A stretch of 64,000 nt of DNA, from contig NZ_JABJXT010000017.1 in NCBI RefSeq assembly GCF_013155295.1, positions 1-64,000 on the forward strand, written 5' to 3'. The notes beneath the pieces were generated by a model. It made no database searches. It was not told the DNA's origin and saw only the letters and a program-made list of their open reading frames with translations. The stretch comes from Pseudogemmobacter hezensis (GTDB taxonomy: Bacteria > Pseudomonadota > Alphaproteobacteria > Rhodobacterales > Rhodobacteraceae). Positions 52,434 to 60,600 of this stretch are shown here, one piece after another. The position numbers and the translations under genes are program-made. The number at the start of each line of letters is the position of its first letter. Within the stretch, counting starts at the first letter, position 1.

Positions 52434-52862
52434 TTGGCGCAAGATGATCGTCCGTCGACAACCAGGCGCGGTGTTGAAGAGGCCGGGCCTGAAAGCCTGT
52501 CCCTGGCGGGCTGGATTCATGCCGCAGGCGGGGCCTGCCTGATCGTCATCGCCTGGGCGGCAGCCGAGGCGCTGGTCAGCGCAACCGGCCTGCCGCTGCC
52601 GCCGGCGATTGTCGGTATGGGGCTGCTTTTCATGATGATCGTTCTGCGCCCGGCGCTGGTTTTGGCCATCCGGCCCGCAGGACAGGGGCTTTTGAAAAGG
52701 CTGCCTTTGTTTCTTTACCCGGTAACGGCGGGGTTTCTGACCCTGCCGCCGATCGGCTTTGCAGATCTGCTGAAGCTGCTGCTGGTGCTTTGCGCCTCGC
52801 TGATCGTGTCGATGCTTGTTTGTGTGCGTATTTTTCACATGATGAGCCGTGATGATCGCTGA
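52434..52862 (+). CDS. LrgA/CidA-family holin-like membrane protein
   Basis: A 142-residue membrane protein, starting at TTG with GGAGGGG at a suitable distance. Four hydrophobic segments follow a polar leader; typical parts are GLPLPPAIVGMGLLFMMIVL and FLYPVTAGFLTLPPIGF. LrgA/CidA proteins pair with LrgB/CidB and were named for murein hydrolase control; recent work on relatives links them to transport of small acids such as pyruvate and glycolate. The partner gene overlaps its end. Confidence 0.8.
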   Translation: MAQDDRPSTTRRGVEEAGPESLSLAGWIHAAGGACLIVIAWAAAEALVSATGLPLPPAIVGMGLLFMMIVLRPALVLAIRPAGQGLLKRLPLFLYPVTAGFLTLPPIGFADLLKLLLVLCASLIVSMLVCVRIFHMMSRDDR

Positions 52863-53550
52863 TCTTGCCCTTCAGGCCGGCACAGTTCTGGCGACCCTTA
52901 TGCTCTGGGTCGTGGCCAGGGCGATCGCAGCGCGTATCCCGGTGGCGCCTTTCAGCAATCCGCTGGTGATCGGCGGCATCCTGCTGTGCCTTGGGCTAAG
53001 CGCTGCACGTATCGCGCCCGGGGCCTATCTGGCCAATGTCAGGGCGCTGACGATTTTCATCCCGATTGCGACCGTCGCCCTGGCCCTGCCTTTGTGGGAG
53101 CAAAGACGGCTGATCCAGGCCAATGCGGCGGCGATGTCGCTGGCCTGTCTGGCCTCGGCCGTGACCGGGATCGGGACGGTGCTGCTGGGCGGCTGGCTGC
53201 TGCAGATTGACCCGGCGCTGATCGCAAGTGCCGGGCCAAAGGCCACCACGCTGGCCGTGGCGCTGCCTTTGTCGCAGGCGACAGGTGGCATTGACGCGCT
53301 GGCAATGGCTGCGGTGATGTTCAACGGGATCGGCGGCATGCTGATTTCGGATCTGGCCTTCCGGCTGGGGGCCGGGCGCACCGGGCCTGAAGAGCGCGCT
53401 TTTGCCCTGGGCGTCACCTCGCATGCCATGGGGATTGCCAGGGCGCTGTCTGTCTCGCCCCGGGCGCTGTCGCTGGCCAGCTGCGGCATGCTGCTTTCGG
53501 CGCTGCTTACCGCGCTGTGTTACAGCCTGTTTTTGCTGATCCGGGGCTGA
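52852..53550 (+). CDS. LrgB/CidB-family membrane protein
   Basis: A 232-residue membrane protein starting at the ATG at 52852 (a GTG at 52849 is possible), overlapping the LrgA-like gene by 11 bases. Typical LrgB marks are FSNPLVIGGILLCLGL and GPKATTLAVALPLSQATGGI, with GVTSHAMGIARAL near the end. With LrgA it probably forms a channel or carrier for short-chain acids; the actual substrate is unknown. The pair may be transcribed separately from cyd because of the strong terminator between them. Confidence 0.85.
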   Translation: MIADLALQAGTVLATLMLWVVARAIAARIPVAPFSNPLVIGGILLCLGLSAARIAPGAYLANVRALTIFIPIATVALALPLWEQRRLIQANAAAMSLACLASAVTGIGTVLLGGWLLQIDPALIASAGPKATTLAVALPLSQATGGIDALAMAAVMFNGIGGMLISDLAFRLGAGRTGPEERAFALGVTSHAMGIARALSVSPRALSLASCGMLLSALLTALCYSLFLLIRG

Positions 53551-53562
53551 ACAGGCCCCTTA

Positions 53563-54009
53563 TCAGCCGCCCCGCATTTCGATCAGCTCGATGATCAGCC
53601 CCTCTTCCGGGCTGCGGAAGTAGACGATGCGCAGGCCGGTATTCGGCCCCTGGTCGATGACGATGACCTCGCCGACCTGTTCCAGCGGCCAGGCGCGGGC
53701 GCGGGTCAGCATGCTGTCCATATCGCTGACATTCATCGCCATATGCAAAGACCCCAGATCCACGGGGCGGGGCCTGTAATCCTGGCGATCCGCCGGGCCG
53801 GAATAGCACAGCAGTTCGATATTGGCGGGGCCGTTGCGCATATAGACAATCTCGACCTCGGCGCCCGGAACCCCTGTCACCGCCTCGATTATCTCAGGAT
53901 CGCGCGGCGCCCGCGAGAAACGCTCAAAGCCAAAGAGATCCCGAAACAGCGCCTCGGCGCGGTCAAGATCCTTTACGGTGATGCCGGTGTGATTGACGGT
54001 GACAGACAT
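53563..54009 (-). CDS. VOC-family (glyoxalase/bleomycin resistance-like) protein
   Basis: A 148-residue protein starting at the ATG at 54009 behind AAAGGA. The vicinal oxygen chelate fold appears as two units: VNHTGITVKDLDRAEALFRD with LFGFERFSR first, and LGSLHMAMNVSDMDSMLTRA with LRIVYFRSPEEGLIIELIE second. The likely metal ligands are His7, a central Glu in NIELL, the His in GSLHMA and the late Glu in IELIE. This metal set fits lyases, isomerases or dioxygenases. It lies 53 bases after the GntR regulator gene. Confidence 0.75.
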   Translation of the reverse strand: MSVTVNHTGITVKDLDRAEALFRDLFGFERFSRAPRDPEIIEAVTGVPGAEVEIVYMRNGPANIELLCYSGPADRQDYRPRPVDLGSLHMAMNVSDMDSMLTRARAWPLEQVGEVIVIDQGPNTGLRIVYFRSPEEGLIIELIEMRGG

Positions 54010-54062
54010 GGTGGTTCCTTTGGTATGCGGCATGAGATCGGGGCGCTGGCCCGGATCCGGGA

Positions 54063-54872
54063 TCAAAGCGGCGGCCAGAGCGGGGCAGCCAGCCCGGCTG
54101 CGGGTTTTTCCGGCGCGGATCTTGGCCCAGCAGTCCCCCCCCGCGCCACCCGCAGCGCCGAGCGAACCTGGCGCGGCTCGAAGGCGGGGTCGATCTGGGC
54201 GATGATCGTCAGGGCGATGCGGGCAAAGTGATCGGCCAGCAAAAGCGCCACCCTTTCGCCGTCACGCGCGGCGCAGGCCTCCATGATCGCCTCATGCTCT
54301 TCGCCAGACTGCTGATAAGAGCGGGGCTGGGTCAGATAAAGCCGCCGATAGCGCCCGGCATGCTCGTTGAGGCGGGTCGAGAAATCGACATGGCGCGCCC
54401 CGGCCAGCCGGATCGGGATCATGTGGAAGGCCCGGTGCGCGGCATCAAATTCGGCGAAATGTGCGGGGTCGGCGCTGGCCTTCATCTGCGCGAGGCAGTC
54501 ACGCATGCCGGCAATGTCAGCCTCGGTCAGATCGGGCACGGTGCTGCGAACTGTGGTGGTGTCCAGCTTGATCCTCAGGGCGTAAAGCTCATCCAGATCA
54601 TCCATCGAGGTTGGCGAGATCACCACCTGACGCCCGCGTTCTGAGGTGATCAGCCCCTCTTTCTCGATCAGCCGCAAAGCCTCGCGCACGGGGGTGCGGC
54701 TGAGGCCAAGCCGGTCGGCGATCCTGACCTGGCTAAGGCGGCCGCCGGGCGGCAGCTCGCCCTCCAGTATCGCCTGGCGAATGCGCAGATAGGCATCCGT
54801 CATGCGGATGCCGGGCGCGGCCTCGGGCAGCGTATCTGCCTGGTTCGTCTGCGGTGAAACCGGGTCTGGCAT
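54063..54872 (-). CDS. GntR-family regulator (FCD type)
   Basis: A 269-residue repressor starting at the ATG at 54872 after GGGGG; the longer frame to 55049 overlaps the next gene and is not used. The winged helix (AYLRIRQAILEGELPPGGRL, RIADRLGLSRTPVREALRLI) is followed by an FCD ligand domain with DAAHRAFHMIPIRLAGA and EEHEAIMEACAARDGE. It may control the adjacent SDR and importer operons through the dyads at 56653-56926. The last 30 residues are Ala/Pro-rich and unusual. Confidence 0.8.
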   Translation of the reverse strand: MPDPVSPQTNQADTLPEAAPGIRMTDAYLRIRQAILEGELPPGGRLSQVRIADRLGLSRTPVREALRLIEKEGLITSERGRQVVISPTSMDDLDELYALRIKLDTTTVRSTVPDLTEADIAGMRDCLAQMKASADPAHFAEFDAAHRAFHMIPIRLAGARHVDFSTRLNEHAGRYRRLYLTQPRSYQQSGEEHEAIMEACAARDGERVALLLADHFARIALTIIAQIDPAFEPRQVRSALRVARGGTAGPRSAPEKPAAGLAAPLWPPL

Positions 54873-54939
54873 CAGCTGGCCCCCTTTGTTGGCAGGGATG
54901 ATGGGCCAGACCCGCGCGCGGGGCGTGGTGCCTGGCGGC

Positions 54940-55785
54940 TCACAGCGGCTTGATCTCTTTTGGCGTATCGGCCTGCTGACCCCATTCATGCCATGACCCG
55001 TCATAAAGACGCCAGTCGGAATGGCCGATGGCCTCAAGCATGAAGCCAAGGATCGAGGCGGTGACGCCAGAGCCGCAGGTGGTGATCACCTGGCCCGACA
55101 GATCGACGCCATTGGCGACAAAGATCTGCGCCGCGCGTTCGGGGCTGACGAAGCGGTAAGAGGGGGCTGGCTCATAAAACAGCGCCCAGGGGGTATTGAT
55201 CGCGCCCGGCATATAGCCCGAGGCAACGCCGGGATAGCCCGAGCCCTCATGCCCGTCAAAGCGGGCGGCGGTGCGGGCGTCGATGATGCTGGCCCCGTCG
55301 GCGACCAGGCGGCGCATCTCTGGCAATGCGACGACGCGGCCTTCGGTCAGGCGGGCCGGGAAGACGCGGGGGGCGGGCGCGGCGAAATCGCCGGTCTCAA
55401 CGGCGCGGCCCTCGGCCAGCCATTTGCGCCAGCCGCCGTTCAGGATCCTGACCCGATCATGCCCGAAGGTGCGCAACATCCACCACAGCCGGGCCGAGAC
55501 ATAGCCCGCATCATAAAGGATCACTTCGGTTTCAGCCCCGATGCCCAGCCCGCCGATCACCCGCGCAAAAACCTCTGCCTTTGGCAGCATGTTCACATAG
55601 GGCGAATCCGGATCCGAGACCGCATTCAGATCCAGAAAACGGGCACCGGGAATATGGCCTGCCCGAAACTCATCATGCGCATCGCGCCCGGCATCGGGCA
55701 CATACCAGGAACAATCCAGCACCACATGGTCGCCGCCCTCAGGCAGCGCCGCCAGCTCATCCGTCTCAATCAGCCATTTACTCAT
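54940..55785 (-). CDS. sseA: 3-mercaptopyruvate/thiosulfate sulfurtransferase (tandem rhodanese)
   Basis: A 281-residue enzyme with two rhodanese domains. The first, without catalytic Cys, has VVLDCSWYVPDAGRDAHDEF, RAGHIPGARFLDL and YDAGYVSARLWWMLRTFGHD. The second carries C237 in TTCGSGVTAS, the loop form usual for mercaptopyruvate sulfurtransferase (SseA). It moves sulfur from 3-mercaptopyruvate to thiols or cyanide. Placed between a GntR gene and an SDR gene in the same direction; the link with them is unclear. Confidence 0.85.
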   Translation of the reverse strand: MSKWLIETDELAALPEGGDHVVLDCSWYVPDAGRDAHDEFRAGHIPGARFLDLNAVSDPDSPYVNMLPKAEVFARVIGGLGIGAETEVILYDAGYVSARLWWMLRTFGHDRVRILNGGWRKWLAEGRAVETGDFAAPAPRVFPARLTEGRVVALPEMRRLVADGASIIDARTAARFDGHEGSGYPGVASGYMPGAINTPWALFYEPAPSYRFVSPERAAQIFVANGVDLSGQVITTCGSGVTASILGFMLEAIGHSDWRLYDGSWHEWGQQADTPKEIKPL

Positions 55786-55796
55786 GATTTCATCCC

Positions 55797-56612
55797 TCAG
55801 CGCTGAATGCCAGGGCGGCGCGGGGCTTCGACCCAGCTTGCGCCGCTCAGGACGCCGCCATCAATCACCAGGTTTTGCCCGGTGACATAGCGGGTGGCGG
55901 GGGCGACCAGGTAAAGCGCGGTCGTGACCAGATCTTCGGGCACCGCCAGCCGCGCCTGGGGGATGAAATTCGCAAACCACTCTGCGCGATAGTCGTCATC
56001 CCACAGCGGGCGGGTGAATTCGGTCTGCACAAAGCCCGGCTCGATCGCGTTCACCTGGATATTGTCACCCGCCCATTCATGCGCTTGGCTGCGCGTCAGC
56101 GAGGTCACCGCCGCCTTGGTCGCCGCATAGACCGAGATCGTGTCGAAAGAGATACTCGCCGAAAGCGAGCTGAAATGCAGGATCTTGCCGCCGCCTTGCG
56201 CCTTCATCACCGGATGCACCGCCTGCGACAGGAAATAGACCGAACGCAGATTGACCGAGGTGATCAGATCGAAGTCTTCCGGCGTGACCTCGGTGATCGG
56301 CTTGCGACGGTTGGCGCCCTGCAGGTTGACCAGAATGTCGATCCGCCCGGTGATCGCCTTCGCGCGGGCAACCAGGTCGGCGGCGGCCCCGGCGCTGCTA
56401 AGATCGGCCTGCAGCCCGACGAACTCCAGCCCTTTGGCGGTGAAATCCTGGGCCAGCCGATCCAGCCTGTCCTGCGCCAGATCATGGACGATGACCTGCG
56501 CACCCGCACGGGCCAGCCCCTCGGAAACCGCAGAGCCGATGGCCCCCGCCCCCCCGGCAACAAGAGCGGTTTTGCCCGCCAGCGAAAAAAGATCTGAAAG
56601 ATAGGCGGACAT
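55797..56612 (-). CDS. SDR-family dehydrogenase (gluconate 5-dehydrogenase-like)
   Basis: A 271-residue short-chain dehydrogenase. AGGAGAIGSAVSEGLARAG is the cofactor site, with NLQGANRRKPITEVTPEDFD, Ser in LHFSSLSASISFD and the YAATK active site. The sequence is of the type seen in gluconate 5-dehydrogenases and 2-deoxy-gluconate dehydrogenases acting on sugar acids. It is divergent from the apiose-type operon, so it could act on a sugar acid in that pathway. Followed by the sulfurtransferase 11 bases later. Confidence 0.8.
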   Translation of the reverse strand: MSAYLSDLFSLAGKTALVAGGAGAIGSAVSEGLARAGAQVIVHDLAQDRLDRLAQDFTAKGLEFVGLQADLSSAGAAADLVARAKAITGRIDILVNLQGANRRKPITEVTPEDFDLITSVNLRSVYFLSQAVHPVMKAQGGGKILHFSSLSASISFDTISVYAATKAAVTSLTRSQAHEWAGDNIQVNAIEPGFVQTEFTRPLWDDDYRAEWFANFIPQARLAVPEDLVTTALYLVAPATRYVTGQNLVIDGGVLSGASWVEAPRRPGIQR

Positions 56613-56947
56613 GTCTGGGTCTTTCCCGGCTGTTGCCCCGCTCTGCCCGAAGCAGAAAGCGGGGTGAAGTTATCTTGTTTCAGGATACAGAAAGGCAGGA
56701 TTTGCTTTCTGTGCTGCATTGCAAAGCGGAAATCCACTTCTGGCAGACCGCAGCAGGCCTTTTGCCACGCTGTCCACAGATTAGCGCCTTCCAGACTGAA
56801 AATTAAAGGAAATTATTATGCTATTGCCCCGTGGCCCTGCAGTATTTTCCTTCTCCCGCTGCGTGTAAAAGAAACAATTTCTTCCACTTTACTGCGCTGC
56901 AGCATGGCGCAAACTGCATACAGTTTTGCAGATCAGGAATCAGACAA
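56613..56947. promoter_or_regulatory. Divergent regulatory region before the apiose-type operon
   Basis: A relatively A+T-rich gap of 335 bases. CAGAAAG occurs at 56653 and 56688, and its complement CTTTCTG at 56705, forming a dyad at 56688-56711. AAGAAACAATTTCTT (56869-56883) is a perfect 6+6 dyad. AAACTGCATACAGTTT (56911-56926) is another, ending 21 bases before the start codon. TGCGC and GCGCA also pair at 56893-56911. Such density of dyads suggests binding by the GntR-type regulator at 54063 or others. No clear promoter hexamers were found. Confidence 0.55.
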
Positions 56948-57922
56948 ATGCTGAAACGTTCCTTCCTTCTTGCGGCCTCGGCGATTGCGCTGTCGGGCGC
57001 ATTCGGGCTGCCCGCCCTGGCCGAACCAAAGGGCAAGGATGCCGAGGTTACCATCCTCGTGTCGCCGCTGACCTTTGCCTTCCCGCATTTCGTGTTCCTT
57101 ACCGATGAGCTGAAGGCCGAGGCCGAGGCGCTTGGCGGGGTCACGATCAATGTGGCCGATGGTCAGCTTTCGGCGCCCAAGCAAATCGCCGATATCGAGG
57201 CCGCGATTGTTCAGGGCGTGGACGGGATCATTCTCGCCCCGGTCGAGGCCGATGCCCTGGCCCCGGTGGTGCAGCAGGCGATTGATGCGGGGATCACCGT
57301 GGTTACCATCGACCGCCCCGTGAATGGCGTGCCCGATGTGCTGGCCAATGTCAGCGCCGATAATTTCAAAGGGGCCGAGGCCCAGGGCGAAGCGGTTGTC
57401 CGCGCCTTTCCCGATGGGGCGACCATCGTGAACCTGCAGGGCATCCCGGGCGACAAAACCGCCAATGACCGCAGCGGCGGCGCCCATAAGGTGCTGGATG
57501 CGGCCGGCGGGAAATATGTTTTCGTGGCCGAGCAGGCGGGCAATTTCTCGCGCGACAAGGGGCTTGAGGTGACCGAGAACATCCTCACCGGCCTTGCCGA
57601 GGTGCCGCAGGTCATCATCGCCGGCAATGACGATATGGCGCTTGGGGCCGCCCAGGCCGTTGAGGCGCGGGGGCTTGCGGGCAAGGTTGCGATCTATGGC
57701 TATGACGGTTCGGAAGAGGCGCTTAAGGCGGTGAAATCGGGCACGCTGGCCGCAACCGTTGACCAGTTCCCGGGTCTGCAGGGCCGCACCGCCGTCAAAA
57801 CCCTGGTCGACTATGTCCGCGAGGGCACCCGCCCTGCCTCGTCTGAGGTTCTGGTGGCCCCGGTTGCCATCACTGCCGACACTCTCGACCAGGCAGAGCG
57901 CGTGGGGTTGATCGGCGAATGA
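56948..57922 (+). CDS. Ribose-type sugar-binding protein (candidate D-apiose importer)
   Basis: A 324-residue periplasmic binding protein from the ATG at 56948, with signal peptide MLKRSFLLAASAIALSGAFG (cut near ALAEP). Peripla_BP_4 marks are KQIADIEAAIVQGVDGIILA, VVTIDRPVNGVPDVLANVSA, ANDRSGGAHKVLD and IAGNDDMALGAAQAVEARG, with the DNDxxA-like hinge. Gene order with a ribose-type ATPase and permease, then apionate lactonase- and apiose dehydrogenase-like genes, suggests D-apiose as ligand. The stop overlaps the ATPase start, with no hairpin between, unlike the other importers here. Confidence 0.8.
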   Translation: MLKRSFLLAASAIALSGAFGLPALAEPKGKDAEVTILVSPLTFAFPHFVFLTDELKAEAEALGGVTINVADGQLSAPKQIADIEAAIVQGVDGIILAPVEADALAPVVQQAIDAGITVVTIDRPVNGVPDVLANVSADNFKGAEAQGEAVVRAFPDGATIVNLQGIPGDKTANDRSGGAHKVLDAAGGKYVFVAEQAGNFSRDKGLEVTENILTGLAEVPQVIIAGNDDMALGAAQAVEARGLAGKVAIYGYDGSEEALKAVKSGTLAATVDQFPGLQGRTAVKTLVDYVREGTRPASSEVLVAPVAITADTLDQAERVGLIGE

Positions 57923-59562
57923 CATCTGCCTCCTCCCTCGGGGGGGTGGCGCAAGCCGGGGCGGGGCCAGACAACGGCCCCGCCCACGAATTTTTCGTCC
58001 CCGCTCCGCATGAGCCCGCAGGCTCTGCCCCCGCGCCCGCTTTCGGCCCTGTCATTCTTGAGGCAGAGGGTCTGGTCAGGCGTTTCTTCGGCGTCACCGT
58101 TCTGGATGGCGTCTCGCTTTCGCTGGCGGCGGGCGAGGTGCGGGCCCTGCTGGGTGAAAACGGGGCGGGGAAATCAACCATGATCAACCTGCTGTCGGGG
58201 GTGCATCAGCCCGATGGCGGGCAGCTGCGCCTTGATGGCAGCCCGGTGCGGTTTGCCCGGCCGCTGGATGCGGATCACGCCGGGATCAGCGTCATCCGGC
58301 AGGAGCTTTCGCTTTTTCCCGATCTTTCGGTGGCCGAGGCGATCTTTGCCGGGCATCTGCCGCTGAACAGGTTTGGGCTGGTCGACTGGCCCCGGATGCG
58401 CCGGGCGGCAAGCGCCGCGCTCAGCCAGCTGGCCCCGGATATCGACATCAATGCGCCGGTCGCCAGCCTGTCGATTGCCCGGCAGCAGATGGTCGAGATC
58501 GCCCGCGCCCTGACCCGCAAGGCGCGGGTTGTCATCATGGATGAGCCGACCGCCTCGCTGTCGCCAAATGAGGTGGCACATCTGGGCCGTATCATCGCCG
58601 ATCTCTCACGGGAGGGGGTGGCGGTGCTTTATGTCAGCCATCGGCTCGATGAGATACGGGCCTTTTGCCAGACCTATACCGTGCTGCGCGACGGCAAGGC
58701 CGTGGCCGGGGGGCGGGTCGCAGACACCGATATTCCCGCGCTGATCCGCGCCATGGCAGGGCGCGAGATTGCGGCCGCACAGAAGGCGCCGCCTGCCCCC
58801 GTCGCGGACCAGGGCACGGGCGAGCCGCTGCTGCAGATCCGCCATCTGGCATCACCTCAGGGGTTGCGGGGCGGACAGCGGGTGAAGGATGTCTCGTTTG
58901 CGCTGCGCCAGGGCGAGATCCTTGGCCTTGCAGGTATCGTTGGTGCCGGGCGCACCGAGACGGCCCGGATGATCTTCGGCCTTGACCCGGTTGGCCAGGG
59001 TGAGATCCGGCTTTTTGGTCAGCCTGTCCGCTTTGCCTCGCCCGCAGCGGCGATCGCGGCGGGCATCGGCTATGTCCCCGAGGACCGCAAGGGCCTTTCC
59101 CTGCTGCCGGGCCGCTCGGTCCATGAGAATTTTGCCCTGACCGGGGCGGTTCCCGCCCGCTTTGGCCGCAATGACCGGCGTGCAGAGGCGCGGCTGTTGG
59201 CCGGGTTCTGGCAGAAGCTGGGCATCCGGGCCGCCAGCCCCGGGGCGGCGATCACAACCCTTTCGGGCGGCAATCAGCAAAAGGTGATCCTGGCCCGCTG
59301 GATCGCGCTGAAGCCAAAGCTGCTGATCATCGACGAGCCGACGCGCGGCATCGATGTCGGCGCCAAAGAGGATGTCCACGCGCTGATCCGCGAGATTGCA
59401 GCAAGTGGCGTCGCCGTCCTGCTCATCTCATCCGACCTGCCCGAAGTGATGAGCCTGTCCCACCGCATTATCACCCTGCGCGAAGGGGTGACATCCTCTG
59501 ACCAGCCTGCAGCAGGCATCACCGCCGAGGCGCTGATGACCCATATGACCCGGCACGCCTGA
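57919..59562 (+). CDS. Ribose-type sugar ABC transporter ATPase (fused RbsA)
   Basis: A 547-residue protein with both ATPase domains, after a Pro/Ala-rich leader of about 48 residues not usual in RbsA. Domain 1 has GENGAGKSTMINLLSGV, SIARQQMVEIARALTR and DEPTASLSPNE; domain 2 has GLAGIVGAGRTETARMIFGL, YVPEDRKGLSLLPGRSVHE, LSGGNQQKVILARWIALKPK and DEPTRGIDVGAKE. This is the normal layout and contrasts with the split version at 16072-17563. ATGA overlap with the binding-protein gene supports the annotated start. Confidence 0.9.
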   Translation: MTSASSLGGVAQAGAGPDNGPAHEFFVPAPHEPAGSAPAPAFGPVILEAEGLVRRFFGVTVLDGVSLSLAAGEVRALLGENGAGKSTMINLLSGVHQPDGGQLRLDGSPVRFARPLDADHAGISVIRQELSLFPDLSVAEAIFAGHLPLNRFGLVDWPRMRRAASAALSQLAPDIDINAPVASLSIARQQMVEIARALTRKARVVIMDEPTASLSPNEVAHLGRIIADLSREGVAVLYVSHRLDEIRAFCQTYTVLRDGKAVAGGRVADTDIPALIRAMAGREIAAAQKAPPAPVADQGTGEPLLQIRHLASPQGLRGGQRVKDVSFALRQGEILGLAGIVGAGRTETARMIFGLDPVGQGEIRLFGQPVRFASPAAAIAAGIGYVPEDRKGLSLLPGRSVHENFALTGAVPARFGRNDRRAEARLLAGFWQKLGIRAASPGAAITTLSGGNQQKVILARWIALKPKLLIIDEPTRGIDVGAKEDVHALIREIAASGVAVLLISSDLPEVMSLSHRIITLREGVTSSDQPAAGITAEALMTHMTRHA

Positions 59563-59598
59563 CATGCCGATACGCGACCGAATCCAGGATATACGACC

Positions 59599-60600
59599 AT
59601 GAGTGCCACCACCCCCCCTGATCGCGCCCGTCTTTTTGCCCTGCTGGGCAGGCTGGCCCCGCTGATTTTTCTGCTGGCGCTGGTGATCATCTTCGCCAGC
59701 CTGCAGCCGCGTTTTCTGATGCCGCTGAACCTGTTCAATATCCTGCGCCAGGTCTCGATCTATGGCATTATCGCGGTGGGGATGACCTTCGTGATCCTGA
59801 TCCGGGGCATCGACCTGTCGGTCGGGGCGCTGGTTGCAATGTCGGGGCTTTGCGCGGCGGTGATCGCCAGGGGCGGCATCGAGGGGCGGCTGGTGCTCAG
59901 CGCTGATGGCAGCGGCTTTTCCTGGCAGCTGGCGGCGCTGGCGGCCATTCTGGCGGGCAGCGCCGCCGGGCTTTTGCAGGGCATGGCGGTGGCCTGGCTT
60001 TCAGTGCCGGCCTTTGTCGTCACCCTGGGCGGCATGACGGTGTTTCGTGGCCTTGCCCTCAGCATCGGCAATGGCGGGCCGATTTCCGGCTTTGACGAGG
60101 CTTTCGGCTGGTGGGGGCGCGGTATGATTGGCCCGGTCCCGGTTCCGGTGCTGATTTTCGCCGCCGTGGCCGCCATTGCCTGGGTGGTGCTGACCCAGAC
60201 CCGCTTTGGCCGCGCGGTCTATGCGGTGGGTTCAAACCCCGAGGCCGCCCGGCTTTCCGGCATCAATGTCAGCGGTGTCACCATCGCGGTTTACGGGCTG
60301 ATCGGCTTTTGCTCTGGCCTTGGCGGCTTTGTGCTGGCCTCGCGGCTGAACTCGGCCGAGGCGGTGGCGGGCACCGGATATGAGCTGACCGCCATCGCGG
60401 CGGTGGTGATCGGCGGCACCAGCCTGCAAGGCGGCACCGGCGGCGTCGGCGGCACGGTGATCGGGGCGCTGCTGACGGGTGTTTTGCTCAATGGCCTCGT
60501 CATTCTGAACGTCTCGCCCTACACCCAGCAGGTTCTTGTTGGGCTGATCATCGTGGCCGCCGTGGCCTTTGACCATTTCATCAAGAGGCAAAGCCGATGA
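59599..60600 (+). CDS. Ribose-type sugar ABC transporter permease
   Basis: A 333-residue RbsC-family permease with about nine membrane segments. Marks are NLFNILRQVSIYGIIAVGMT, FVILIRGIDLSVGALVAMSG, TQTRFGRAVYAVGSNPEAAR and VVIGGTSLQGGTGGVGGT. A single permease gene implies a homodimer. The stop overlaps the next gene's start by four bases (ATGA), tying transport to the catabolic genes. Confidence 0.9.
   Translation: MSATTPPDRARLFALLGRLAPLIFLLALVIIFASLQPRFLMPLNLFNILRQVSIYGIIAVGMTFVILIRGIDLSVGALVAMSGLCAAVIARGGIEGRLVLSADGSGFSWQLAALAAILAGSAAGLLQGMAVAWLSVPAFVVTLGGMTVFRGLALSIGNGGPISGFDEAFGWWGRGMIGPVPVPVLIFAAVAAIAWVVLTQTRFGRAVYAVGSNPEAARLSGINVSGVTIAVYGLIGFCSGLGGFVLASRLNSAEAVAGTGYELTAIAAVVIGGTSLQGGTGGVGGTVIGALLTGVLLNGLVILNVSPYTQQVLVGLIIVAAVAFDHFIKRQSR

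Noticed and set aside
54873-55049. N-terminal extension of the GntR regulator at 54063
   Set aside because: It would overlap the sulfurtransferase gene; the ATG at 54872 has a good ribosome-binding site and begins a normal-length regulator.
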